From the NCBI GenBank assembly GCA_945889445.1, contig CAMDBX010000008.1:1-64000 (forward strand): 64,000 nt of DNA, given 5' to 3'. The notes beneath the pieces were generated by a model, which made no database searches, was not told the DNA's origin, and saw only the letters and a program-made list of their open reading frames with translations. This document shows, one piece after another, positions 6,956 through 15,769 of the stretch. The stretch comes from Rhizobium sp. Q54 (lineage in GTDB: Bacteria; Pseudomonadota; Alphaproteobacteria; Rhizobiales; Aestuariivirgaceae). The translations under genes were made by a program, and so were the position numbers. The first letter of the stretch is position 1; the number at the start of each line of letters is the position of its first letter.

Positions 6956-8911
6956 TCAGGAAGCCTTGAGGAGGCCCTGGTCGCGCTCGCGATATTCGGG
7001 GTGATAGGGAAGCCTTGTGATGGCGGCCGCTTCGGGCGTCAGCGCCACGAGGTCGTCACGCGTCACCTGGTGCGGGTTGCTGTAGCCCATCGCATGGGTG
7101 ATGGCGGCAATCTGCCAGCGCACCGACTCGAGGAAGTGGTGAATGTTGCGGGCTTCGACCGGAACATTGTAGCGCTTCTCGTGCTCGGGGTCCTGCGTGG
7201 CGATGCCGGTGACGCAAGTGCCGGCATGGCACTGGAGGCAGGCGATGCAGCCGCCGGCGATGATGGCCGAGGTGCCCATCGCCACCGCGTGGGCGCCCAG
7301 CGCCAGCGCCTTGATGGTGTCGATGCCGTCCTTGATGCCGCCCATCAGGATGACGGGCATGTCGAGGCCGCCCACTTCAGTGAGCGCATCACGCGCTTCC
7401 TGGATGGCGGAGAGCGTCGGGATGCCGACGAATTCCAGAACCTCGTTGCCGGCAGCGCCTGTCGAGCCCTGCATGCCGTCGAGCTCCACGAAGTCGAAGC
7501 CGTCCTTCCACGCGATCTTGATGTCGTCGCGCACGCGGCCCGCACCCAGCTTCACCGAAACGGGCACGCGATAGCCTGTGGCCTCGCGGAATTCCTCGAC
7601 CTTGATGACAAGGTCGTCAGCACCCAGCACGTCCGGGTGGCGCGACGGCGAGCGCAGGTCGATGCCGGCCGGAATGCCGCGGATGCGGGCGATTTCGGGC
7701 GTCACCTTCTTGGCCATCAGCTGGCCGCCCAAACCGGGCTTTGCACCCTGGCTGATGTAGATCTCGAGGCCATTGGCCTTCTGCATGTCGTGGATGTTCC
7801 AGCCGAGACGGCCTGCGAGGCACTGGTAGATCAGCTGGTGGGCCTCTTCGCGCTGCTCCTTCGACATGCCGCCTTCGCCGGTGTTTTCCGAAATTCCGGA
7901 GAGGCGCGAGGCGATGGCGAGTGCGAGCTTGGCGGATTTCGACAGCGCGCCATAGGACATGGGCGCAATCATCACCGGCATCGAAAGCTTCAGCGGATTG
8001 GCGCCCGAGCGGCCGCCCACTTCCGTCTTCATCTCGATCTTGGAAATCACATCCGGATCGGTCATGGCGCCGATGCGGATGTCCTTCTTGAAGGCGATGT
8101 CGGAAAGGTGCGGCATGGGCCGCGATGCGCCATAGCCGCGAATGCGGTAGCGGCCGATCTGCGACTTGACGTGGATGTCTTCCTGGACCTTGGCGTTCCA
8201 GTAGGAATTGTCCGCAAAGCTCTCGAAGAAGGGAATGGCGCGGCGGCGCGGCTCGGTCTTCGGGTAGCGCAGCTTCTTGCCGGCGTTGACGATCTTCTGG
8301 AACGTGCCGGTGAAGGGGATCTTGTACTTGTCGAGGAAGGCGAGGATCTCGTCGCGTTCCTTCTGCGGCAGGTCGATGAGCATCGCATCGGTGCCCATTT
8401 CACCGATCTTGCCGGCGACATAGATGTCGCCGCCGGTCATGTCCTGGCCGACCTTCTCGCCTGAGTTGCCGAGGATGACGAGCCGGCCGCCATACATCAT
8501 GTAGCCAGCCATGAAGCTGGCATTTCCGCAAGCGAGCAGCGTGCCGGCCTTCATCACCTGACCCGCGCGCGAGCCGATGTTGCCCTTGACCACGACCTCG
8601 GCACCGCGGATCGCAACGCCCGGAATGGCCGAGGCGTTGCCGTCCACCACGATCGAGCCGTTGAGCATGTTGTCACCCACGCCCCAGCCGACATTGTTGT
8701 CGACGTGGAAGCGCGGGCCATCCGTCAGGCCGCCGCAGAAATAGCCGGCCGAGCCCTTGATATGCACGTTGATCGGATGCGTGAGGCCAACGCCGATATG
8801 GTGGCGCGCGTCGGGGTTCAGCACCTCGACGTCGATGCCGTCTGCGCCATATTTGCGCAGCAGCTCGTTGGCTTCGCGGACGGTCGTTACGCTGAGATCG
8901 ATCGTTGCCAT
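6956..8911 (-). CDS. glutamate synthase-like subunit: GXGXG domain fused to FMN/Fe-S synthase domain (GlxC+GlxD type)
   Basis: This 651-residue protein combines two parts that are separate in rhizobial glxC/glxD or mgsB/mgsC. Residues about 1-220 form a GXGXG beta-helix with repeating glycines (GGRLVILGNSGEKVGQDMTGG). Residues about 240-640 are the FMN-binding barrel (MIAPMSYGALS, GAKPGLGGQL, DGMQGSTGAA). Its Fe-S motif is CIACLQCHAGTC followed by GIATQDPEHEKRY. In homologues, ammonia released by the amidotransferase subunit is used to form an amino acid from a keto acid, or N-methylglutamate from methylamine and glutamate. The start MATIDLS overlaps the end of the amidotransferase gene by 25 bases. 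Which product is made here is unknown. Confidence 0.82.
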   Translation of the reverse strand: MATIDLSVTTVREANELLRKYGADGIDVEVLNPDARHHIGVGLTHPINVHIKGSAGYFCGGLTDGPRFHVDNNVGWGVGDNMLNGSIVVDGNASAIPGVAIRGAEVVVKGNIGSRAGQVMKAGTLLACGNASFMAGYMMYGGRLVILGNSGEKVGQDMTGGDIYVAGKIGEMGTDAMLIDLPQKERDEILAFLDKYKIPFTGTFQKIVNAGKKLRYPKTEPRRRAIPFFESFADNSYWNAKVQEDIHVKSQIGRYRIRGYGASRPMPHLSDIAFKKDIRIGAMTDPDVISKIEMKTEVGGRSGANPLKLSMPVMIAPMSYGALSKSAKLALAIASRLSGISENTGEGGMSKEQREEAHQLIYQCLAGRLGWNIHDMQKANGLEIYISQGAKPGLGGQLMAKKVTPEIARIRGIPAGIDLRSPSRHPDVLGADDLVIKVEEFREATGYRVPVSVKLGAGRVRDDIKIAWKDGFDFVELDGMQGSTGAAGNEVLEFVGIPTLSAIQEARDALTEVGGLDMPVILMGGIKDGIDTIKALALGAHAVAMGTSAIIAGGCIACLQCHAGTCVTGIATQDPEHEKRYNVPVEARNIHHFLESVRWQIAAITHAMGYSNPHQVTRDDLVALTPEAAAITRLPYHPEYRERDQGLLKAS

Positions 8912-9807
8912 GTGTCGTAGGTTCCGGGAGCGGGTTCAGATGTGTTGAGGGCGCGGCCGGGGAAGAGGCGGTTCAGCGACACTTCCTCGGAGGCGATGGC
9001 GATGATCTTGTCGTCTTCGTACTTGACCATCGGCTTCGCCGCGAGCTTGTCCTTGGCGTAGCCGATCTCGTCCTTCGTCGAGACGAGGAAGGAGAAGGTG
9101 CCGTCGAGGTCCTCGATTGAGGTCTTCAGCGCGTCCTTCAGGCTGAAGCCGTGCTTCAGCTTGTCGGCGAGGTAGACGGCGATCAGCTCGCTGTCATTGT
9201 CGGTGTTGAAGAAGTAGCCGCGCTTCTCGAGGCGGCGGCGCATCTTGTAGTAATTGGTGATCTGGCCGTTGTGCACGATCGAGATGTCGGAGAAGCCGGT
9301 GGCCCAGAACGGGTGGGTGGCTTCCGGCGCCACGTCGGACTCGGTCGCCAGCCGCACATGGCCGATGCCATGCGTGCCCTTGAAGTTTTCGATCTTGTAG
9401 ACATTGTCGACGTCAAAGGCGCCGCCGAGGTCCTTGATGATGTCGAGGCTCTCGCCGATGGAGGAGAGCTTGGCGGCATGCTCCATCTCGAAGGCGAACT
9501 TCTGCAGGTCGCCGTCGAACTTGACGAGCACCGCGAAGGACGAGCCGCGCTGTTCCTCTTCCACGATCTTGGCCTGGAACTCGGTGAGCTTGGTCTTGAC
9601 GCGTTCGATGGCCTTCGCTGCCACCTCGCCGTCGCCGACGATAAAGCGCAACCTCAAGTGGCCCGGCACCGGGTCACGGTACAGCGAGAAGCCCGTGGAA
9701 TCGGGTCCGCGGTGCTGGCAGGCGTCGAGCATGTCGATCAGCGCCTTGCCGACGCCAGAGTCCGCAGCAGCGCTATTCTTGTAGAGAATTCCAGCGATTC
9801 CACACAT
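8887..9807 (-). CDS. class II glutamine amidotransferase (GlxB/MgsA type)
   Basis: This 306-residue protein starts MCGIAGILYKNS, giving the N-terminal catalytic Cys2 once Met is removed. Other Ntn-amidotransferase motifs are QHRGPDSTGF, GHVRLATESDVAPEATHPFW, IVHNGQITNYY and FFNTDNDSELIAVY. It is a stand-alone glutaminase domain, as in rhizobial glxB and mgsA, and lacks the synthase part of GltB. It should hydrolyse glutamine and hand ammonia to the product of the next gene. It is first of three co-oriented genes. Confidence 0.85.
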   Translation of the reverse strand: MCGIAGILYKNSAAADSGVGKALIDMLDACQHRGPDSTGFSLYRDPVPGHLRLRFIVGDGEVAAKAIERVKTKLTEFQAKIVEEEQRGSSFAVLVKFDGDLQKFAFEMEHAAKLSSIGESLDIIKDLGGAFDVDNVYKIENFKGTHGIGHVRLATESDVAPEATHPFWATGFSDISIVHNGQITNYYKMRRRLEKRGYFFNTDNDSELIAVYLADKLKHGFSLKDALKTSIEDLDGTFSFLVSTKDEIGYAKDKLAAKPMVKYEDDKIIAIASEEVSLNRLFPGRALNTSEPAPGTYDTWQRSISA

Positions 9808-9936
9808 GGCGAGGTGCCTCCGTTCCGGTCAGAACACAGTTGAAGCGGCACCCTAGGGCAACTGGTCGCGACTCCGCAATACCAGAGGCAACTTTATTTC
9901 CCGGGATGAAAGAGTTTTCCGTTCACTTTTCCGGCA

Positions 9937-9952
9937 GCGGGCCTGAGCCCGC
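9937..9952. terminator. short GC hairpin between amidohydrolase and amidotransferase genes
   Basis: GCGGGC and GCCCGC flank a four-base loop just after the amidohydrolase stop on the minus strand. Downstream bases are A-rich rather than a clean T-run, so termination would be weak or factor-dependent. The remaining 130 bases to the amidotransferase start probably hold its promoter, but no convincing -35/-10 pair was fixed. Confidence 0.35.
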
Positions 9953-9967
9953 CGCCTTGCTTGCAGA

Positions 9968-11758
9968 TCAGCCGAACTTCTTGTTCCCGGCCACCCAGGT
10001 CTCGCTGACCTTGATGTCGGTGATCTTCGTGGGATCGACGGTGAAGGGGTTGTCCTCGAGGATGGTGAAATCCGCCTCCTTGCCGGCTTCCAGCGAGCCA
10101 AGCCGGTCCGGCTGGCCGACCTGCCGCGCGGCATCGATGGTCACGGCTTCCAGCGCGCGTTGCACGCTGATCGCCTGGTCGGCCCCGATCACCGAATTGT
10201 CGATCTGGCAGAGGCGGGTGACGGCCGTCCCGACCAGGCGCATCGGTCCCAGCGGCGAGCAGGGCGAGTCGGTGTGCAGCGTGAAGCGCAGCCCCGCCTT
10301 GTCGCAGGCACCAGCCGGGTCCATGAAGTTGGCGCGCTCTGGCCCGAAAATCTGGTCGCGATAGGCAGCGCCGTACAGCGTCACGTGGTTCATCAGGAAG
10401 CTCGGTTCCACGTTGAGCTTCTTCATCCGCTCGATCTGGTCCTGGCGCGCCATGGTGGCGTGCTCGATGCGGTTGATGCCCAATTCAGTGGATCCCGCGT
10501 AGGCCGCCTCGAGCGCGTCGAGCGCGATGTCGATGGCATAGTCGCCATTGCAGTGGATCAGCGACGGCAGGCCGGCCGCTTTCACGTTCGCCACCATCTC
10601 CTTCATCGCCGCCGCATCGAAGTTGGGTTTGCCGGAGGAGGTGCTGTTCAGATAGGGTTTCGTCTGCGCCCCGGTCTCGGTCTGGTTTGAACCGTCGCCG
10701 ATCAGCTTCACGCCATAGAGGGTGAACAGCGAATCGGCGAACAGCGTCGCCTTGGGGCCGATGCCGAGCTTGCGATAGGGCTCATAGCCCTTCATGTCCT
10801 CATACATGAGGCTCGCGGAGGTGCGCAGTGGCGCCTGCGCGGCCAATTTGATGAAGGGCTCGATCCACTCCGAGCGCAGCGTGCCCGGCTCGTGCACCAG
10901 CGTGTTGCCGCTGGCGGCTGCAGCCTGCATGAACTTGTTGACGGCGGCGATTGCAATGGCCGGCGTGATCTTCGGCAGGCCGGGCTTGAGGGTCTTCAGG
11001 ATGGCGGCCTCTTCATAGACGAGGCCGTTCAGCTTGCCGTCGGGCCCGCGCCCGAAATGGCCGCCGCCCGGCAGTTCGCCGATGTCTTCAGTAATCCCTG
11101 CGGCCGTCAGTGCCGCACTGTTCACGCAGGCATCATGGCCGTTGGTGTACCAGACGAAGATCGGCTTGGTGGTCGAGATCTTGTCCAACTCATCGCGGGA
11201 AAGGTCGCCACCCTGCAGCAGGTTGTCGAAGTTGCAGGTCAGAACCCATTCACCGTCCGGCGTGGCTGCGGTGAGCAGCTTCAGGTTGGCGATCAGGTCA
11301 TCGCGGGTCTTGTTCTTCAGGTAGCCCACATCGGTGAGGAGTTCGAGGTAGAACGCCGAGAGGACTGTGTGGTTATGCGGGTCGATCAGGCCCGGCAGCA
11401 GGGTGCGGCCCTGCAGGTCGATCACCTTGGTGTTGGCCGTGGCCATCGCCATCATGTCGGCTGCGGCACCGAGCTTCACGATCTTGCCGCCGCTCACCGC
11501 GATGGCCTCCGCCGAAGATGGCCCGACAATCGGGATGATGTTGCCACCCTTGAAGATGGTGTCGACAGTGCCGTCACTTGCAGCGGCATGCGCGGAACCG
11601 CCACCGATCACCGGAAGGCCGGCACCCAGCAAGGCCGCCGTCGACATGGCCATGAAGCCGCGACGATTGGGCGTGATTGATCCGAGGCCGGTGAAGGCCA
11701 TCGGGCTCTCGAACAGCGAGGGGTGGTTCAGGACGGGGCTGACACAGGCGCGGCACAT
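9968..11758 (-). CDS. Tat-exported amidohydrolase 3 family protein (YtcJ-like)
   Basis: This 596-residue protein starts at ATG 11758 (MCRACVSPVLNHPSLFE). A twin-arginine-like leader follows (NRRGFMAMSTAALLGAG) and ends near GGSAHAAA. The mature part is a metal-dependent amidohydrolase: GRTLLPGLIDPHNH carries the first metal His pair, IHCNGDYAID and RIEHATM carry later histidines, and HTDSPCSPLGP carries the catalytic Asp. GSLEAGKEADFTIL is the usual C-terminal motif of the class. It would hydrolyse an amide or related bond in the periplasm, substrate unknown. It lies between the mttB-like and amidotransferase genes on the same strand, which hints that it feeds the same pathway. Confidence 0.82.
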   Translation of the reverse strand: MCRACVSPVLNHPSLFESPMAFTGLGSITPNRRGFMAMSTAALLGAGLPVIGGGSAHAAASDGTVDTIFKGGNIIPIVGPSSAEAIAVSGGKIVKLGAAADMMAMATANTKVIDLQGRTLLPGLIDPHNHTVLSAFYLELLTDVGYLKNKTRDDLIANLKLLTAATPDGEWVLTCNFDNLLQGGDLSRDELDKISTTKPIFVWYTNGHDACVNSAALTAAGITEDIGELPGGGHFGRGPDGKLNGLVYEEAAILKTLKPGLPKITPAIAIAAVNKFMQAAAASGNTLVHEPGTLRSEWIEPFIKLAAQAPLRTSASLMYEDMKGYEPYRKLGIGPKATLFADSLFTLYGVKLIGDGSNQTETGAQTKPYLNSTSSGKPNFDAAAMKEMVANVKAAGLPSLIHCNGDYAIDIALDALEAAYAGSTELGINRIEHATMARQDQIERMKKLNVEPSFLMNHVTLYGAAYRDQIFGPERANFMDPAGACDKAGLRFTLHTDSPCSPLGPMRLVGTAVTRLCQIDNSVIGADQAISVQRALEAVTIDAARQVGQPDRLGSLEAGKEADFTILEDNPFTVDPTKITDIKVSETWVAGNKKFG

Positions 11759-11925
11759 GATGACACCTTTCAAGAAAGACGCTTCGGATCAGGATGTTGA
11801 TTACTTCGCATATTGCATGGCGGTCAAACGCCGTTCATGCGGCAATTTGCACAAGATAGGCGTTTTTACGGAACCAATTGAGACAATTTTTAATAGCTTG
11901 CAACCTGGGGCGTATATGACCCAGA

Positions 11926-13470
11926 TCAATTCATCGGCGCGCCGCCTTCTGCCTTGCGCCTGGCGATGAAGTCGTCAATCGACTCCAGCACGCCCGGGTC
12001 GATTGGCGGCTGCTCGTAGTCCCGCAGCAATTGCTTCCAGATCGCGTTGGCGCGCATGCGTGCGTCAATCGAGCCGCGCTCCAGCCAGTTGGGGTGGTTG
12101 TCCCAGTTGGAGAGAAGCGGCGAATAGAAAGCCGTTTGGTAGCGCTCCATGGTGTGTGGCGTGCCGAAGAAATGGCCTCCCGGCCCCACCTCGCGTATCG
12201 TCTCCAGCGCCAGGCTCTCGGTGTCCACCACCATGGGGTCGCAATAGGCTGCCATCATCTGCAGCAGCTCCGCGTCGAGGATCAGCTTCTCGAAGCTTGC
12301 CGTCAGGCCACCATGCATCCAGCCCGCCGCGTGCTCGATCAGGTGCGCCCCACCCATCACCGAGCCCCACAGCGACATCTGGCTTTCATAGGCTGCCTGC
12401 GCATCGACTTCGTTCGCCGCGCTGACGTTGGAGGAACGGAATGGAACGCCGATGTGCCGCGCCAGTTGCCCTGAGGCCTGTGCCGCCTTGGCATATTCGG
12501 GCGTGCCGAAGGCAGGCGCGCCTGAGCGCATGTCGACGTTCGAGGTGAAGCCGCCATACATGACAGGAACGCCCGGCCGCACCAGCTGGGTGAGAACGAT
12601 CCCCAGCATCGCTTCGGCATGCTGCTGAACGAGGGCGCCGGCCAGCGTCACCGGGCTCATCGCGCCTGCCAGCGTGAAGGGCGTGATCACGTTCACCTGG
12701 CCGTGCTCGGCCATGGTGATCAGGCCCTCGCCCATCGGAATGTCGAGCTGCAGTGGCGAATTGGTGTTGATGATGCCAAGCAGTGCTGGCGTCTGCGTGA
12801 GCTCCTCCATCGACAGTCCCAGCGCCAGCGCACCAAGGATCAGCCCGTCCATGGTTCGGGCGCGGCCCAGCGTCTGCGTCTGCCAGCTCTTGTCCAGCAC
12901 CGTGATCTGCGCGCGGTAGAGGTCGAGGTGGCGGGTATTGGCGGGCAGGTCCATCGGCTCGAACGGCCCGCCACCCTCCTGGTGGATGATGTCGAGCGAC
13001 TGGATCACCTTCAGGTAGTCAGACATCTCGGCATGCGTGCCGTCGCGCCGCCCGCGGTCATTGTCCATCACATAGGCGGGCCCACCCACGGAGGCGAAGA
13101 CCACGTCGTCACCGCCGATATGGAGCGCGCGCGCCGGGTTGCGCGCCGCCAGTGTGAAGGTCTTGGGAACGGTGTTGAGCTGCTCCGCGACCATCTCGGG
13201 GTCGAGCCGAACCGTGTCGCCGTCGATTCTGGCACCTGCGGCGCGGAACTTCTCCCGCGCATTGCCTTCCAGCACGCGCATGCCGATGTCACGCAGCACC
13301 TTGAGTGCGGTCTCGTGCAGGGCCGCCACGTGGTCGGCACTGAGCACCTCGATGGGCTTGTAGGGCCTCATCACGCGGCCGAAGGGCCGCTGGTGCAACT
13401 CTCCGCTCACCCGCGCGTTTCGAGCGGGCCTGCGGCGCAGGCGATTATCACCCGTCTCGATGCTGCTCAT
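11926..13470 (-). CDS. trimethylamine methyltransferase family protein (MttB-like, non-pyrrolysine)
   Basis: This 514-residue protein is of the MttB/COG5598 family, whose members move a methyl group from a quaternary or tertiary amine to a corrinoid protein. Matching segments include HETALKVLRDIGMRVLEG, the substrate-barrel segments LQLDIPMGEGL and TPFTLAGAMSPVTLAGAL, and SGAPAFGTPEYAKA. There is no in-frame UAG, so unlike archaeal MttB it does not use pyrrolysine. Non-Pyl members include MtgB (glycine betaine), MtpB (proline betaine) and MtcB (carnitine). The start overlaps the TMADH-like stop by four bases (ATGA), so the two are coupled. No corrinoid protein gene was found in the window. 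Substrate not assigned. Confidence 0.85.
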   Translation of the reverse strand: MSSIETGDNRLRRRPARNARVSGELHQRPFGRVMRPYKPIEVLSADHVAALHETALKVLRDIGMRVLEGNAREKFRAAGARIDGDTVRLDPEMVAEQLNTVPKTFTLAARNPARALHIGGDDVVFASVGGPAYVMDNDRGRRDGTHAEMSDYLKVIQSLDIIHQEGGGPFEPMDLPANTRHLDLYRAQITVLDKSWQTQTLGRARTMDGLILGALALGLSMEELTQTPALLGIINTNSPLQLDIPMGEGLITMAEHGQVNVITPFTLAGAMSPVTLAGALVQQHAEAMLGIVLTQLVRPGVPVMYGGFTSNVDMRSGAPAFGTPEYAKAAQASGQLARHIGVPFRSSNVSAANEVDAQAAYESQMSLWGSVMGGAHLIEHAAGWMHGGLTASFEKLILDAELLQMMAAYCDPMVVDTESLALETIREVGPGGHFFGTPHTMERYQTAFYSPLLSNWDNHPNWLERGSIDARMRANAIWKQLLRDYEQPPIDPGVLESIDDFIARRKAEGGAPMN

Positions 13471-15503
13471 GCGATGTCCTTCACGGGCGGGCGCTCACGG
13501 CGCAGAACGACAACGGGTTCTTCGCCAAATTCGCGGGCAAATCGGTGTGCGGAATAGACGGCATCGGCGATCGAGGACGGCTGCAGGCAATCACCCACGC
13601 GGTGCAGCGTGAAGGCCTGCGGAGTCGCCGCCAGCTCATGATGCAGGCGATCATGCGGTAGCCGTCCCGTGGCAACGATCAGCGTGTCGCAGGCCAGTTC
13701 GCTCTCCCGGCCCGAGGCGCTGCAGGCGAGCCTCACGTGACCGTTGCCCTTGCCCAGAAGCTGCTGGCTGGTGTGCATGGCCAGACCGAGGTCATGCAGT
13801 CTGGAATGCAGGAAGCCGATCTCGTCGGTCATCGCCGTCCAGCTCGAGACTGAGGCATGCGGTGTCACCAGCGTCACGCTGTGCCCCTCGCGCGCCAGCT
13901 TCTCCGCCAATCCACCGCCCATGAAATAATGCTCGTCGTCATAGATCACGATGGCGCCTGAAAGCGGCGCTCCGGCGAACACGTCGTCGGGCGTCAGCGC
14001 GCCGGGCAGGTCCAGCACATCCATGCCGTTCACGCCAACGCCGTCGCGCCGCCATGCCGAGCCGATGGCGAGCACCACGTGCTCGGCGCCGAAGCTTGCG
14101 ATGTCATCCGCCGTCATCTCGCTGCCGGGGAAGACCTGCACGTTGTTGAGCTTCGAGATCATGTGCTGGCGCCAGTCGCGGACGCGGATCCATGTCGAAA
14201 GGCCGGGCAGCGTGCTTTCATTGAGGATGCGGCCACCCAGCTTGCCGTTGCGGTCAGCCAGCGTCACGTCGAGGCCGCGTCGCCCGAGGCTCAGCGCCGC
14301 CTCCAGGCCAGCTGGCCCCGCGCCAACGACAAGTACCTTCTCGCGCCGCGCGAAGCTTGCGATCTTTTCCGGATGCCAGCCACGCCGCCACTCCTCGGCA
14401 ATCGTCGGGTTCTGCGTGCAGCGCAGGTGCACGCCCTCATTGTTCGCTGCGCGGCAGATGTTGCAGCCGATGCATTCGCGGATTTCGTCCTCGCGCCCCT
14501 CGCGGATCTTGGTGGGCAGGAAGGGGTCGGCAATCGAGGGTCTGGCGGCACCGATGAAATCCTGGATGCCGCGCCTGATCTGGCTCACCATCACGTCAGG
14601 CGAGGTGAAGCGCCCGACTGAAACCACCGGCTTCGTGGTCAATTGCTTCACGAAGGCCACCTGCGGCTCCTGATAGCCTTCGGCGCTGAAGCGCGCCGAC
14701 TTCGAGTCATTGCCCAGCGAGCCCGCCACGTTCACGTCCCACAGGTCGGGAAGCTCCGCCAGCATGGCCACGATCTCGCGGCCCTCGCCATCGGAGGTGA
14801 TGCCAGCGGGCCCGTGCAACTCGTCCACCGCGAGCCGCACGGCAACGGCGCAGGTGTCGCCCACGGCGTCCTTGGTGTCTTCGATCATCTCGCGCAGCAG
14901 GCGCACGCGGTTTACGAGGTTGCCGCCATATTCATCCGAGCGACGGTTATGGCGCGGCGAGAGGAACTGGAAGGGCAGATAATCGTGACCGGCATAGACA
15001 TAGACGATGTCGAAGCCGGCGCGCTTTGCGCGCAGCGCGGCATCGCGCTGCCAGCCGCGGAAGGCTTTGATGTCGGCGAGGTCCATGCCGCGCGCCGTGG
15101 TCGGCAGATGGTACATGGCCGGGATTGCCGAAGGGGCAATGCCTGGCGTCCGCGTCATGCGGTTCGATGCATGCGAGCCGCCGTGCCAGAGTTCGATGCC
15201 GGCAAGGCTGCCATGGGCATGGATGGCATCGGCCGTCTGGGCCAGCGCTGCCACGTCATCTTCGTCCCACAGGGTGAGGAAGCCAAAAGGCGAATCGTCA
15301 GACGTTGGATGAATGGAACAGTATTCGGTGCACACCACGCCCCAGCCGCCCTCGGCCTTGATGCCGCGAAGTGCTGCACCGGACTGTGGCCGCTGCCAGC
15401 CCAGACCGGCTGCATGCGGCGTCTGGTAGAAGCGGTTGGGCGCGGTCACGGGGCCGATCTTCACCGGCTCGAAGAGAATGTCATAGCGGCTGTCACGCGC
15501 CAT
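13467..15503 (-). CDS. trimethylamine/dimethylamine dehydrogenase-like flavoprotein
   Basis: This 678-residue protein aligns over its length with TMADH: an N-terminal Old-Yellow-Enzyme barrel (residues 1-340), a 4Fe-4S motif (Cys344, Cys347, Cys350, Cys362), then two Rossmann-type nucleotide domains starting at VLVVGAGPAGL. The catalytic Tyr170, His173, Arg223 and probably Asp266 match TMADH Tyr169, His172, Arg222 and Asp267, and Tyr61 matches Tyr60. The cysteine that covalently holds FMN in TMADH (Cys30) is Ala31. The bowl tryptophans 264 and 355 are replaced (Trp355 by Asn354). It is probably an oxidative N-demethylase of a different amine. Start: ATG 15503 from the homology; a GTG at 15515 is possible. 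Confidence 0.85.
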   Translation of the reverse strand: MARDSRYDILFEPVKIGPVTAPNRFYQTPHAAGLGWQRPQSGAALRGIKAEGGWGVVCTEYCSIHPTSDDSPFGFLTLWDEDDVAALAQTADAIHAHGSLAGIELWHGGSHASNRMTRTPGIAPSAIPAMYHLPTTARGMDLADIKAFRGWQRDAALRAKRAGFDIVYVYAGHDYLPFQFLSPRHNRRSDEYGGNLVNRVRLLREMIEDTKDAVGDTCAVAVRLAVDELHGPAGITSDGEGREIVAMLAELPDLWDVNVAGSLGNDSKSARFSAEGYQEPQVAFVKQLTTKPVVSVGRFTSPDVMVSQIRRGIQDFIGAARPSIADPFLPTKIREGREDEIRECIGCNICRAANNEGVHLRCTQNPTIAEEWRRGWHPEKIASFARREKVLVVGAGPAGLEAALSLGRRGLDVTLADRNGKLGGRILNESTLPGLSTWIRVRDWRQHMISKLNNVQVFPGSEMTADDIASFGAEHVVLAIGSAWRRDGVGVNGMDVLDLPGALTPDDVFAGAPLSGAIVIYDDEHYFMGGGLAEKLAREGHSVTLVTPHASVSSWTAMTDEIGFLHSRLHDLGLAMHTSQQLLGKGNGHVRLACSASGRESELACDTLIVATGRLPHDRLHHELAATPQAFTLHRVGDCLQPSSIADAVYSAHRFAREFGEEPVVVLRRERPPVKDIA

Positions 15504-15717
15504 CGGGTTGCTCACTGTTGAACGGCTGTATAGTAAAACGATGTTTCCGCTCGGGTCAAGACACGGGGCGCCACGCGCCATGGGGGCAGGGACCGCCGGT
15601 TCTTCACCAAGTTTCGCCGTATCGCCCAATTGTGGAGTATACGCCTTCATACAGCAATGAGCGCGCGCTGTCAAGGATTAATTTCCTTTGTAGAGATTTT
15701 CATAACCAACATTGCAG

Positions 15718-15745
15718 TTGACGGTCTGTCCGGACCTTTTATACA
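15718..15745 (+). promoter_or_regulatory. candidate sigma70-type promoter with palindrome in the spacer
   Basis: TTGACG (15718-15723) and TATACA (15740-15745) are 16 bases apart and lie 25 bases before the CocE-family start. The spacer holds a perfect 8-bp palindrome GTCCGGAC (15728-15735), a possible operator. The 266-base divergent region also contains the unassigned promoter of the TMADH-like gene. The TetR-type gene at 23189 is a candidate regulator by position only. Confidence 0.45.
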
Positions 15746-15769
15746 TACGTACAACAACAGGGGTCGCCG

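Noticed and set aside
4146-7004. 952-residue plus-strand open frame
   Set aside because: It is antisense to the flavin oxidoreductase gene. Its composition (His, Arg, Gly, Asp-rich) is what the reverse of a GC-rich gene gives, and it matches no family.
6944-8464. 506-residue plus-strand open frame
   Set aside because: It is antisense to the GXGXG/FMN subunit, with the same shadow-type composition and no motif.
8887-8911. Frameshift between amidotransferase and GXGXG genes
   Set aside because: The overlap is 25 bases in different frames, and both proteins have normal ends. It is ordinary coupled overlap.
11926-13470. Pyrrolysine (in-frame UAG) in the MttB-family gene
   Set aside because: No internal UAG occurs in frame, and the second MttB gene also has none. 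Both are non-Pyl types.
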